Shown piece after piece: positions 11,839 through 22,773 of a stretch of 64,000 bases of DNA. Numbering within the stretch: position 1 is the stretch's first letter; every line of letters begins with the position of its first letter. The stretch is taken from NCBI GenBank assembly GCA_947646735.1, contig CANTFK010000663.1, forward strand, positions 124,001 to 188,000, written 5' to 3'. A program made the position numbers and the translations under genes. The notes below the pieces were generated by a model. That model made no database searches. It was not told the DNA's origin and was given only the letters and a program-made list of their open reading frames with translations. The stretch comes from Peronospora farinosa (lineage: Eukaryota > Oomycota > Peronosporomycetes > Peronosporales > Peronosporaceae).

Positions 11839-12175
11839 CATACTTTGCTGGAGATCGTAAGGATCGGAGTCTGTGAGCGCGGCAGTCATCATAATTAATA
11901 ATGCAACTGTTGGATGGCACTGCAAAAAGTAGTCGGCAGTTGCAGTCTTGACTGCGGAGGCATAGTTCGTCGCTGTAGCTGCATAAGTTTAAGAGGCGCT
12001 TGGTCTATAGGAATTATCATCGAAGCTAGGGTTGTAAATGAGACGCCGATTGTACTCACACGACATGCTAGCCGATCTTCTGACCAAGGCATTGCCAGCG
12101 CCACAGGTGCTTAATTGCGGCTGAAGGTGGGATACATACTTCTGTAGTTTGAATCTCCCATGAGTCGGGTAGGAG

Positions 12176-12360
12176 TGTTGGAGATATTTGTGAAAAGTCG
12201 CGGAGCTGGCCGACTCCTGGGTCCACTCGCGTGAGCAGTTATACTGCCGGGTGATTTAAGGCAACAATCGTGTGAAACCAACACGAAGTAAGATCGAATG
12301 CAAGCTGCTGTGATCAGATTATATATTTAACTTACTCTCTAAATCTCTCTTACGTGCGCA
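12176..12360 (+). repeat. 3' LTR of the copia element
   Basis: It begins TGTTGGAGATATTTG and ends near GTGCGCA. It matches the 5' LTR in several long blocks (see 6668-6850). It follows the end of pol by about 60 bp. Confidence 0.8.
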
Positions 12361-12435
12361 GGCCAATGTAAATTAACAGTAGTGCTAGCAGTGGCGATAG
12401 CGTGAGTGTAATCGGCTCAACGTAAGGAATGTATA

Positions 12436-13772
12436 TCTTCTATATAATAACCGAATTGTGTCCGTCCGTCCGTCCGTAGTGCTCCTTTTCCGGAATTCGG
12501 ATTGGCTAAAAATTTGCATATTTGGCTAATTTTGGATTGGCTAATACTGCATTATCGGCTATATTGGATTGGCTAATTTTGCATTTTTGTATTGATAATA
12601 ACATGGGTAGATTTTCCTAACATTATATAATTTATCCGGTGTGTCCGTTCTTTAATAATACATCGAGGAAACGATATGTACACGTTGACCTTCATTCCCA
12701 TCGTTAGTTGCTATATTAAACACAGCTTTTTTAGATTAGGCACATACTATAGATTCGTTTTTAAAAACATCAGTTCAGTGCTTTGATAATACACTTAATG
12801 TGGTAAAAGCAAACGTTGTCACTAGGTTGAACTGGATTCAAATCCAATAAGCGAAGTGAATCAAATGTATTGAATAGTAACTATTATTGTATCTGAGTCA
12901 ACCAAAAATTCTAAAATAAATAGATGGGTACAAATGTATCAAAAAATTAGACATATCCGTCGAAACGACAGATACACACTGACCTTCCTACACATTGGCT
13001 TTCGTGCTTATATCTTTTAAATTGTTAATAAGATATTCTACGGTAAATGAAGAGTCAATATACTATTAGCGGAGAATTCTCGCGCCTATGCGTCGGAATG
13101 ACGGGGAGCATTAACAAGCTGCACTTTGGCTAAAAGAAGCTTAAAAAAGCTATTTGACACACCAACATTCAGTTCTTTTTTAGACGTTAAAGTTTATGCT
13201 CGGTCCGCGCGCGCCTACCGTCGAAACGACGGGCTCACATCCTAGCGAAGTGTTGGTTTTGTTAAGGATGCCTCAATATACTACCAGCATATGCTTCATG
13301 CGCAATTTTCGTCGGAACGACAACTTAACACCCTACGTTTAACATGCCTATATATACTATTTCGTACCTTTAGAACGACAGGTGATACCCTAACTTTCGA
13401 AACGACAGGTATACATTGACCTTCATACACATTGCCTTGAGATACTAATTAACTGAATAAGTCTATACGAGCAGCGTAGAATTTGCGCACCTATCGGTCG
13501 GAACGACGGAAACACCCCTATAAATTTATTAATAGCATAAACCATGTTCGTCGGAACGACGAGTGAACACCCTAGCAAATCGCTGCGTTTGAGAAGTCTA
13601 TATATACTACTTCACACCGTCGGAACGACGGGTGAACATTCTATTGACCTTCATATTATCATTTTACTTTAATCAACCGAATATATTTAGGTAAAACGAA
13701 GATATGAAGGTCAATATACTACGACGTAGACTCCCGCAATAAGTCTGTCAGAACGACGTGTTAACACCCTGG
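12436..13772 (+). mobile_element. Possible non-autonomous Helitron with repeated 3'-end hairpins
   Basis: The left end A|TCTTCTATATAATAACC followed by four CCGT units is compatible with a Helitron 5' end (TC after a host A). Between 12957 and 13772 about ten hairpins of the type CCGTCGGAACGACGG (6-bp stem, 3-nt loop) recur at 45-130-bp spacing, and several are followed 9-12 bases later by CTAG, CTAA or CTGG, like Helitron 3' termini. The last ends ...ACACCCTGG|T. No Rep/helicase gene is present. A plain hairpin-bearing satellite is the alternative. Confidence 0.4.
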
Positions 13773-14359
13773 TATATATATAGATTCTTAGAATGAAAAG
13801 GGTGTGAGATTAAGGAATAGGGTGTAATTATAGCAATTCCCTTATAATTTTTATATATATTCCTAGAATGTGAATTTTAAAACAAAGGGGTGTGAGTGAA
13901 TATAGCAACTTCTATACAAATTGCAGCAATATTTACAATTATAGAACCGCTGTGTGATAATGTAAAAGTCTATATTCGTCGTGCAATCGCGTTACAGCTG
14001 GACCATATCAAATCAAGTTTTAACTCTCCGATTTCCTGATCAAGGCAAACTCAAATAATTAGTTTAAGGTTAAATTTTAAGGTTACAAAACGTTTGTCGA
14101 GGAGGAGTGTTGAAGACAGAATTTTCTTAAAGCCAGGTATATTTATATCATTTTAATTCATTAGTAAAAAAAAATTCCGTAATATTTGCTCTCGTACCCT
14201 GTCGTATATTGTATTATTTCTCGGTTAAAACTACTGAAAACTTGCACTCGATAATGGCATACCGTGTACATCTCACTTAATCTTTGTAAGACGATTTAAA
14301 ACCTACTTAATTAACATAAATTACGACACGACGTATTCTCTTCTTGAGTCTGACACACA
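13773..14359. other. AT-rich intergenic spacer upstream of the first gene
   Basis: No coding frame or repeat of note is visible. It contains an A8 run near 14166 and forms the 5' flank of the four-exon gene starting at 14360. Confidence 0.5.
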
Positions 14360-16267
14360 ATGACGTCGCTCTTCAGCGCAGGGCAGTCCATTTCAAGTAT
14401 TGGCAAGTCTATGACAGCTATCGCTCGAGTCGAGGAGCATCTCGCGACGTTCATGAAGAAAGTACGAGCTCTATTACAATCTCAGCAGTTGGAACATTAC
14501 ACAATTATTGTTATCTTGTTGCTACTATGCTATTTTACAGGTTATTTACTTTGACAAGTTTTTCCAGCGCATGGGACCAAATTTGCCAATTTGTACGTCA
14601 CAAAAATCTGTTGCTAAGCTGATAACTAAAACATCCTAATGTTTGTATTGAGAATATGTAGGCGTCATGGATACAGCATCGTTGCTATTTCAACGCTGCT
14701 ACGAGTATCGAGACGAAATTCGAGACGAGCTTGAGTGCGTCAAATGCTAATTTTTATTAAGAATCAATGACAATGAACTAATGTGTATAATGTTATTGCT
14801 TTCTGCAGGTCTAGTGTCGCATATGTAGCTGATGCAGGTCGGTGGGTTGTTGGAATAGGAGATTGGAACAGCAAGATGGAAAAGCGTCTGAATCAGGTCA
14901 GTGAACTGGTACTTTTAGCCAATACGTTGCTGACAGAGTACGCAGTGACTGGAAAAGTGGGTGCCGGCGGCTGTCGCGACGAGTTAGTCGCGTATCTACA
15001 GATATTAGCAGCTACCATTACGCTGAAAAATCCGCCTATGAACAGAAAAGATGGAGGGACGATAACAAACTTGGATGAGAGGCCACCGATTGCACGGTCA
15101 CAGTCGGGAACGGCTGCGGAATTCAGCTCAGAGATATCAGCCTTGGGTACGGAGATTTCTGGGGCATTTTCAGAGATGTTTGGTAATAATGACTGGAATA
15201 AGTCGACGTCATCCGGTACCATCGGTCAGACGTCCAGACCTAGCTTTGACACTGATGATGATGCGATGAACCCATTCGCAGTTTCGTATCGGCATCCTGT
15301 TGACCCGTACGTCAAAGTCGTGAGCAGTGCTGGTGCATCTGTCACCAGTAGTTTACAAAGCCTACCGGATGCTACATTAACAGGTGCAGGTGCAGCATCA
15401 GAAAATCCGCAAAAAGATGAAGACTTCTTGGATGGTCCATTGAATCTTGTGAGTATGGGGGAGTACGAGTGTCTGGAGATAGATTCTATTCCAAAGTATG
15501 CTGCGTTCAAGTCGTCTGCCCAACTCGCTGCGCGACGCCAGTATGCATCTTGTAGCGGGAATGGTAGTCTTGCGACCAGCTTGACAAGTGACGGAGGACG
15601 AATTGGACATAGCGAGTTAAGGGCGGAGTACAACGAATTTTTCCCGTTGCCACCATCGTCGACTCACACAAATTTCAATTGCTTGAGTTCTCTAGACAGA
15701 CATACCGTTTTGAAAAAGAAGTATCCTGTGGAGCCGATCCGGGACCTAAACTACTCGTACGATTTTCAATGTGAGGTGGCGCACAACCCATTTATTTCGT
15801 CAAATACACTGGGGCTCAACGAAGACGATGTCTCTGTAACAAGTCAGCAAAAGTTACCGTCATTGAAGCAGCAGCCAGCGCGGTCGACAGATGGACGGTC
15901 AAAAATGACGCGAGCATCTTCACCACCGTCTACATCTACAACGACGACATCTGCCGTCAGCGCCGCGTTGGGTCAAACGCACACACCCGTCTCGCTCTCT
16001 TTTGATGTAATAGATCCTTCAGCCGCTGAAACTGAAGCCGGGGCAGTGCCTTTGCCGCCAACTGTTGACGAAGCTATCGGTTACACTCAAGTACAAGCTC
16101 ATGCAGCAGTACGTAATGGACCAGTTACTAGTGCGCAGTCCTCAAGTTTAAACGCTGTGCAGGGGCACAGCGCACCTAAAGTAGACGCAACTGAGGCAAG
16201 GGCTTTAACTGCTGATCATGAGCATCATGATAGTGACCACGAGTACAATTTGTTTGGAGTTGGTTAA
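14360..16267 (+). CDS. Unrecognised conserved-type protein, four exons
   Basis: Proposed exons are 14360-14461, 14541-14592, 14662-14734 and 14809-16267, with GT..AG introns of 79, 69 and 74 nt. Joined they give one uninterrupted 561-residue frame. Evidence for the joins is that each small exon continues the frame exactly and uses good donors (GTACGAG, GTACGTC, GTGCGTC). The N-terminal 150 residues look alpha-helical and ordered (VEEHLATFMKK ... FDKFFQRMG ... LLFQRCYEYRDEIRDELE ... NQVSELVLLANTLLTEY). The remainder is Ser/Thr/Ala-rich and probably disordered. No domain was recognised and no signal peptide is present. The function is unknown; the helical head might be a binding or oligomerisation module. 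Confidence 0.75.
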
Positions 16268-16337
16268 ACATAAGCGAGAAAGTTCAGTACCAGTAACATA
16301 TAGTCTTCCTCCTTATGGTCCTACGGCCTCAATTCCA

Positions 16338-17186
16338 TCAGTGTTTTTTGTCGTTCTTGTCGACACATGTCTTGAGCGAGGGCGCAACCTCAATATTCAG
16401 ACGTTGACGCAGCTCCTCAATCGGGGTCTCAAACTCTTCCTCATACATGACGCAGTGCAAAGAGTGCACTTTCTTCGAGACGTGGCTGGCCCATGGTAAA
16501 TAGACCTTCTTCAGCAGACAACGCTCCTCGTACGAGAGACGCAGTGGGCCCACAAAGGCACTTAGTGCACTCACCGGTAGCTTGGAGTGCGCCATCTCGA
16601 CGTATTTGAGCGCAATTTCGCCCAAAACCGTCGGGGGCACAGCAAAAAGCGTGTGCCAAAAGTCGTGCAGCTCACGATGGCGTCGCATGACGTAGGCCAA
16701 CTCTGGGTCATCAACGAAGCGAACAAGTGAGCGATTATCCGCATCAAAGCCATGCAATTCCATAAACATGGCATAGTGGTGTCCGAATGAATCTGTAGAC
16801 AGAGAGCGAAGATATTTGATATCAATCCGGTCATTCCGGATCACTGGTTTTTCTGCTAAGATCCGTGCACCCACAGGATCTGCACACATTTTCGCATGAA
16901 TACGTCGTAATGCATCACGTCCTGTCACTTCTCCCAAAGCAGCAAGCATGTCACCACGTTCGGGGGTTGTAAATACTGTCAATGCCGATGTGACAGATAG
17001 TACGAGTTTCTGCAACGGTGTTGTAGGAATGTGTGAGTCGTATTGAACGCGACGATGCGGTTTACCAGCTACAGGATGAAGCAATTGATTTGAAAGGGTT
17101 GTGGTATGGAAGAAATTGGCACTAGACATTGGTATCATACGCGTAAAGGCACGGAAGATCGCCAAGGAACGCGACATTGGCAGCAT
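16338..17186 (-). CDS. COQ4: Ubiquinone biosynthesis protein COQ4, mitochondrial
   Basis: This 282-residue intronless protein matches the COQ4 family over its full length. COQ4 works at the matrix face of the inner mitochondrial membrane in the coenzyme Q synthesis complex and is implicated in removing the C1 carboxyl group of the ring intermediate. The zinc-ligand motif HDFWHTLFAVPPTVLGEIALK (H-D-x3-H-x11-E) lies near residue 175. The first 35-40 residues are rich in Arg, Ser and hydrophobics without acids (MLPMSRSLAIFRAFTRM), as expected for a mitochondrial presequence. The start is the first ATG of the frame. It is transcribed divergently from the kinase gene starting at 17550. Confidence 0.95.
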   Translation of the reverse strand: MLPMSRSLAIFRAFTRMIPMSSANFFHTTTLSNQLLHPVAGKPHRRVQYDSHIPTTPLQKLVLSVTSALTVFTTPERGDMLAALGEVTGRDALRRIHAKMCADPVGARILAEKPVIRNDRIDIKYLRSLSTDSFGHHYAMFMELHGFDADNRSLVRFVDDPELAYVMRRHRELHDFWHTLFAVPPTVLGEIALKYVEMAHSKLPVSALSAFVGPLRLSYEERCLLKKVYLPWASHVSKKVHSLHCVMYEEEFETPIEELRQRLNIEVAPSLKTCVDKNDKKH

Positions 17187-17549
17187 GGCACTTCAGGTTA
17201 TTAAATGAAGTTTAAGGTGGTACAGTGTGTGTGTGGTGTACACTACATTAATCTTTGTCGAATATGCGACAATGTGATGGTCCGACTGTCGATTTACGCT
17301 TAAATATTGGTAGTGAAAATGAGACAGGCGGGATTGTTGATGTACTTGAAGAAAAGGGGGTACTAAACATTCTGACCAATCAGATTTTAATGATTACATT
17401 TGGGGTGGGTGATGGTTAGCATAAAGGTGTGTGTGGAATAAATTGTAATAGTACATCGGGTCACTCGCTTAGGTGCGATTGTGGTGTCTAAGAAGGTCCG
17501 CAGTCAAAGAGAGCAAAAGGGACCGCGTGGGAACGAGTGAAAAGTGGTG
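17187..17549. promoter_or_regulatory. Divergent intergenic region between COQ4 and the Arb2-kinase gene
   Basis: These 363 bp must hold both promoters. I see no TATA box or clear oomycete initiator in either direction. Confidence 0.4.
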
Positions 17550-20306
17550 ATGGCCGATAGTAGACGTGTATTTGTACAGCTGGCAGTCAAGAAGGGATTG
17601 CAGATGGAAATAAAAGCACCTGTTATGGCCTTTGTTATGCCCACCGACTTGTGGCTTTCAGTCATTAATGAATTCCTCATGGTTTGTGTTATACTTGTTT
17701 TTTCTATTGATAAGAAATCTTATATAAATATACAAAAAACCCTCTATTAATATCCAAAATGTAACTGACATGAAACTGTGTCATGTTATGTATCGTTTGT
17801 GGCTATTTATGGTGCTTAGAGCTGTAATGATGACGAAGTCGAGGTGGAACAGCGTCCTACGGGATTACTAGAAGGCTGCGTCGTGCTGCATGCCGCGTCA
17901 TTGGAGCAGGTTATAGAGCCAGCAGGCTGTAAAGATGGCAAACAGTACATTTTATGTATGAGCATGGATGACGCTGTGCTTTTACAAAAGCAAAAGTTTG
18001 GTGACAGTAGTCTTACGGGTACTCATGACGCTGACGCGCTGGCACGCGAGAGTATCGCTCTTACGGACCAACTCGAGTCTTTGGAAGAGTTTGATTATTA
18101 TTTTGATGGTACTGGGACATTACGTCATTGTCGCACAAATCAAGCAGTGTATGAACTCATGAGTGACGAGCGAAGAGCTGGTGAATTAGACGATATTGTG
18201 AAAGCTGCAATCTTTCACATCCAGATGGAGATGTTGGCTGAATTGGCATTTAAACAGGCTCGTGTTCCACTGGACCCACAACCGGATGAGCCAAAGGAGG
18301 CTCGCTCGAGTGTTTTTCTCACGTCGGATTGGCGTACAAACACTAATTTATTAGTGGTGGTCAATGGCGGCCGTGGTGCACAACCTGGTATCTGGAGTCG
18401 AGATCTGCTGATTCAGGAGGGGTTGGAGCTCGGTTCGATGCTGCCAGTGATGCGTCGTGCCACTACATGTAACTTTGCAGTGCTAGTGCTTAATCCGTCG
18501 ACAAACAATGTGACTATCGGAAACGATACATTTCCGATTCGTGGAAACTCATCGCCAGATGAGCACATTCTCTACATGTGGGATAATATCGTTTCGCGTG
18601 CACAGGCTCGCAATGTGTACATGTTGGCGTACTCGTTCGGCGCAAGGTCTGTGCTGACCCTTATCCAAAATCGTGAAGAACAGGTCGTCAAGCGCGTGAA
18701 TGCGCTTGTATTTGCAGAGGGTGCGTATCACATGGACCCGTCGACTACATCTCCATCAGTTGCTCAATTCTTAAAGCAACGCGCTATCAATTTTAAAGGG
18801 GATGCGCAAGTCCCCGTGGGTGGGCATATTCCTGCAGAAGAGGAGAAACTTTCATGCAGTTGTTTGTCTGTCGGGGACCTCACAGCATCAGCTCCATCAG
18901 TTGACGGCAAGGCATCACCGACTGCATCTCCTGCATCTGCGCTATCGAAGCGCAGCAGTAGCAACAAAGCTCGCACTATCAGTCTTTCGTTAGAAACGAC
19001 TTTCACTTATTTCATAGCAGCGCGCGACCGAGGCTGCGGTGCAGCACAATTTATATCTGAGTCGGAAGCCAAGACACGGACATGGCTTGGAAACGTCATT
19101 AGGCAGCGTTTGGACTCACTGAAGCCTCGTAAACAGAGCCGCCGCCTTAGCGCTGCGATGGGGGTTAATGCGAGCGAATCCCCGCACCACCGGAAAACAG
19201 CCCGTCGGTCGTCATTGGACACTGACGCAAGTACATCGACAATGCGCGCATCGATTGCTAGCAGTCGTGGCATTAGTTCTTCCAGCCAACAATCTCATGG
19301 CGTTTCGGTGAGTGATTTTGATTTGATCAAGGTGATTGGAAAAGGATCGATCGGAAAAGTATTTCTTGTCCGCAAGAAAGATACGCATGACGTTTATGCC
19401 ATGAAGGTGCTGCGCAAGAAGAACGTGGTTCGCCATGGCTTGGAAGAGCACATAAGAACGGAGCGCCTGATTCTTGAAGAAATTGACCACCCCTTCATTG
19501 CTAGGTTGCGCTTTTCGTTTCAGACGAAGGACAAGTTGTATCTTGTGACCGACTATTGCTCTGGCGGAGAATTATTCCATCACATGTCTGACGATGGTTT
19601 TTCGTATGAGCTTTCACAATTCTACGCTGCCGAGTTGGTGCTGGGGCTTGAGCATCTTCATCAACTTAAGGTGGCGTATCGCGATCTCAAACCAGAGAAC
19701 ATCCTTGTTGAAGCCTCTGGGCACCTGCGCATTACTGATTTTGGATTGTCAAAGCTAAACGTGGTTTCGGACAAGGGTGCACAGACACTTGTGGGTAGTC
19801 CCGAGTATCTGGCACCTGAGGTGTATAATTTGCAGAAATACGGATATGCTGTGGACTGGTGGTCGCTTGGCGTATTCATCTACGAGATGCTTACAGGCGT
19901 TCATCCATTTATTGACGACAATCGCGAGGTCATGGTGAAGAAAATCATGACGCCGGGTTGGGTTAGTACGCGGATGCCGCCCGAGATGCCCCCCGAAGCT
20001 GCGTCATTGATTAGTGGGCTGCTTACATTTAATCCGTCGGAGCGCCTTGGATCGCGTGGTGCTCAAGAATTGCGCGATCACGCGTTTTTTGCTGGCGTAT
20101 CCTGGGATGAGCGAGTGCGGCGTGAGGTGGCACCCCCCTGGCGCCCGGTGGTGCAGGACGAGCTAGATGTGGGCAATTTTGACGCCGAGTTTACATCCGA
20201 GCCTGTCGTTGACAGTGTGTGTACGCACCAGTCTATGGTGCTCAACTACACTTTTGCTGACTTTTCATTCAATCCCAGCATCTCGGATTCCATGCGCAAG
20301 GGTTAA
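17550..20306 (+). CDS. Arb2-domain / AGC protein kinase fusion
   Basis: Two exons (17550-17681, 17820-20306; 138-nt intron, phase 0) give about 872 residues. Residues ~205-340 resemble the Arb2/FAM172 alpha/beta-hydrolase-like domain: VVVNGGRGAQPGIWSRDLL, then SSPDEHILYMWDN, then a SYGG-like YSFGARS. Residues ~540-800 are a complete Ser/Thr kinase: GKGSIGKV P-loop, AMKVL lysine, YRDLKPEN catalytic loop, DFG, and GSPEYLAPE as APE. Its organisation is AGC type, and FADFSF near residue 860 fits the hydrophobic motif. It should phosphorylate Ser/Thr substrates; the Arb2 part could be regulatory or targeting. A Ser-rich linker separates the domains. The frame is continuous, so it is not two misjoined genes. 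Confidence 0.88.
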
Positions 20307-21191
20307 AGGTTATAACCAAGATTCTGATACCATTGGATAGACGTGCTAAGACCTCCTCTTAGAAGGCTGTCAGCTTGGTTTGCAACAATATGGACGGATA
20401 AATACGTGCGTGCAATGAAGCAAACTATCTCAGTCGAGAGACAATCAACCCTCTGGAGCATTCGAAGAGGTCGCAGCTCAAAACATCAACTACAGATACA
20501 TCAGGGATCGAGACCGTGAGAACATCATCGTAAAAAAGGAGACCGGTGATGTTAAAAAACACTTAGCGAGGCTTTCTCCTTTGAAGCACCGTTAATCATC
20601 TCCGATGCTGACCACGAGAGCACGACTGTAACGGCCATGGTGACGTTGAAGTGGTTAAGCCAATTAGAAGCTCTGCATGAGAGAACTTCAAATTAGGGTA
20701 ACGGTATCTCAGTCATCGGAACTTCTGGTTTGGAAAGATAGCAGTCGTCAGACTGCATTACGATCTTATGTGAAGGGTCAAAAAGCTTTACCATCACGCA
20801 GGAGCACTTGAAAAAGTATGACCAACTACAGAAGTAGAAGAGCTTTTTTGCTACCTCATGCAAAAGACTTGGGTCATTTGACAACCAAAGCACTTTTACA
20901 ATCTAATGTGTTGTGTGCAGTCAAATGCTGTCGCCAGTGTACTGCTGACTCTGATACCTTTTCATAAAGTGGTTTCGAAACGGTCACACTGCATCTTCCC
21001 CTACGATGGCCAAATAAATACACAGGACAATAAGGGTCGAGTGTTTGATATACTTTTTTGAACGTCAAATCAATCGCCAAAGCAGTGAAAAGGTATCAAA
21101 ACACTGTAACAAGTAGAGCTAGAAACTCAAGAATTCTTCATTGTTGTGAATCTTGAACAGGTACCGCGTCCTTTCAAACAACTTTCTACTG

Positions 21192-21238
<47 letters not shown>

Positions 21239-21375
21239 ACAAATCGTATTCAGTTATATATGTCGTGGTTGTGCAGGTGATAACAAGATCCTTACCGACC
21301 TTAGTCTTTTTACTTCTCACAATTCGAGTGAAGGAGTTTCAACCACAACTCGAATCTTGAAATCGTTTTTTCAAA
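20307..21375. other. Intergenic region with unassigned short frames
   Basis: Two short minus-strand frames (20693-20893 and 20874-21080) are conserved in neither length nor motif, so I do not call them. The region could contain an old repeat. It also holds the 5' flank of the RhoGAP gene, including a CT microsatellite. Confidence 0.4.
21194..21235 (+). repeat. (TC)n microsatellite
   Basis: About 20 uninterrupted TC units lie 140 bp upstream of the RhoGAP start codon. This is probably 5' untranslated or promoter sequence; length variation is expected. Confidence 0.95.
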
Positions 21376-22422
21376 ATGCTTAACATTCAGCTTCCAGAGC
21401 ATCCGACCCTTAAAAGTGACAGTGGTTCTCCCTCGTCGCCTTCACATGCTCCACAAACGGATGAAGATCGAAATTTAGCTGCGTTCCTCGAGATTGGATC
21501 ACCTTACGGGTTTAAACACGACATGCACATCCATTACAATTTCCAGGAAGCTAGATTCGAGGGTATCCCCGATAATTTTGCAGACTTTTTAGTTAATCGA
21601 ACGTCGGAGCGGAATCGTGCAGATACTTCGATCTGTGCATTAGATACCGCTGTATCTCTAGATTCCAAGACTATATATGTCGCCAAACGGACACGTACGA
21701 GCTCAGCTTTTTCGGGAAGTTTCAGCTTGTCCAGCATGATTGGAAATCTAGACCCCGTCAGTACCCTCGATCCTTTGCGGATACTGAACCAGCATTTTAA
21801 GCTGCCATTCCGACAGGTTCCACGCATTGTCGTCCCGGGTTACGACGAGCGAATACCAGCCGTACTAGTCATGCTGCAGCAACACTTTGTAGCGAAACAG
21901 GGCTATCTGACCCCTCATATATTTCGCGAATCACCCAGTAAGGCTGAACGCGACCAAGCCATGATCGACATCAACTGCGGCGCCTTTCGAGGGGCCAAGC
22001 ACGACGTTCGAGTATTGGCTGATTTGATTAAGCTTTGGTTCCGGGAACTTCCGCTGCCTGTTCTGCACGAAATTCCTGCAGGTGAGATGGAACGTCTTGC
22101 GTCGGCTGAAAACGTCTACTTGGAAGTACTGAGTCTTTTGGGAAGATCGGAGCGCAGCATTGTACTCTGGCTAGCTGATTTGCTGTCCTACGTGGCCGAG
22201 TACCAACCACATAACCACATGGGCGTGGACCAGCTCGCCGTCGTCATTGCGCCAAATCTTGTTCGACTCGAGACTGAGAACCCAATGGTGGCCGTTGCCG
22301 TCTCTAAAGCCGTCGTTGAGCTTTTCCGAGGAGTACTACGAACACGATTTCAGCGCTGTCAAGAGTTGAAAACCTCTGGACCTGTCAAGAATAACGACCA
22401 AGACGAATTGGTTCAAGGGTAG
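21376..22422 (+). CDS. CRIB-domain RhoGAP
   Basis: The 348-residue protein combines a PBD/CRIB-like motif (IGSPYGFKHDMHIHYNF ... FEGIPDNFADFL, residues ~40-72) with a RhoGAP domain (~130-325). CRIB motifs bind GTP-loaded Rac/Cdc42; RhoGAP domains speed GTP hydrolysis by Rho-family GTPases. The GAP arginine finger is seen as GYLTPHIFRES at about residue 185, followed by the conserved LADLIKLWFRELPLPV and NHMGVDQLAVVIAPNL blocks. CRIB plus RhoGAP in one short protein is the arrangement known from plant RopGAPs. It likely acts in the cytoplasm or at the plasma membrane in polarity control. The start is the first in-frame ATG; no intron is needed. Confidence 0.92.
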   Translation: MLNIQLPEHPTLKSDSGSPSSPSHAPQTDEDRNLAAFLEIGSPYGFKHDMHIHYNFQEARFEGIPDNFADFLVNRTSERNRADTSICALDTAVSLDSKTIYVAKRTRTSSAFSGSFSLSSMIGNLDPVSTLDPLRILNQHFKLPFRQVPRIVVPGYDERIPAVLVMLQQHFVAKQGYLTPHIFRESPSKAERDQAMIDINCGAFRGAKHDVRVLADLIKLWFRELPLPVLHEIPAGEMERLASAENVYLEVLSLLGRSERSIVLWLADLLSYVAEYQPHNHMGVDQLAVVIAPNLVRLETENPMVAVAVSKAVVELFRGVLRTRFQRCQELKTSGPVKNNDQDELVQG

Positions 22423-22773
22423 AGAACGTTGTGGAACTGATATTAAGCGTAGTCGGATAGCGTACTCGAATGTATAAGCTTAAGACTTTTGTACAACACA
22501 AGAAGCGATAGTTGCGGCTACATGCGATGAACGATGATCATGATGTAATTGTGTGAGCTATGTAGAGTTTGGTAAATGCGCCGAGGGTCTACGTCGTGTT
22601 TGCTATATCTGCTTTAGGTGTAAAACAAGCAGATTACATCAAGGTCAATAGCGTGTGAAGGGACAACTATGCTACTACTTATAAGCTAGACTGCCTACTA
22701 GGCAGGTACTATATCTCTATCTATCCGAGCCCGAAGGCGCATCAAGTTTTCGTGGGAAGGGGGGGGGGGGTAA
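22423..22773. other. Convergent 3' intergenic region
   Basis: This lies between the stop codons of the RhoGAP (+) and glycosyltransferase (-) genes. It holds a G homopolymer near 22758-22770 and no coding frame. Confidence 0.5.

Larger units (their letters stand above)
8526..12115 (+). pseudogene. Copia pol remnant (integrase, reverse transcriptase, RNase H)
   Basis: Frames at 8559-9035 encode a GAG-pre-integrase motif (HLTDLRRVNCQICAEGKAT) and the start of the integrase core. Positions 9016-9318 hold LLRTDGGGKY and NGKAERMHRT, the second Asp and the Glu of the integrase triad. Positions 9830-10070 carry the RVT_2 start (W..A..KELRSLEANETW, KWVYK), and 10310-10400 carries LGLYGLKQAGRLWHQLL. 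RNase H begins near 10775 (TRPDIGFAV), breaks at 10994 and resumes at 11843. The C-terminus HDMLADLLTKALPAPQ is at 12050-12105. Several frameshifts and stops make it non-functional. Confidence 0.85.
6668..12360 (+). mobile_element. Degenerate Ty1/copia retrotransposon with both LTRs and a nested insertion
   Basis: Two similar direct repeats (6668-6850 and 12176-12360) bound a plus-strand gag-pol in Ty1/copia order: gag, integrase, reverse transcriptase, RNase H. Integrase before RT is diagnostic of copia. The coding part has many frameshifts and stops and is split in RNase H by a solo LTR of another family at 10995-11838. Without that insert the element would be about 4.85 kb, a normal copia size. 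It ends in a short purine-rich tract (GGGTAGGAG) just before the 3' LTR. No clear target duplication was seen outside the LTRs. Confidence 0.88.

Noticed and set aside
12957..13772. Regularly recurring short motif, possible CRISPR array
   Set aside because: The spacing is irregular, the motifs are imperfect 15-bp hairpins, the organism is a eukaryote and there are no cas genes.
20693..21080. Two overlapping minus-strand frames as a small gene or transposase piece
   Set aside because: No motif or splice arrangement could be found to join them convincingly.
21153..21383. Leu/Ser-repeat frame resembling a signal peptide exon
   Set aside because: It is produced by the TC microsatellite, and the RhoGAP has its own good ATG at 21376.
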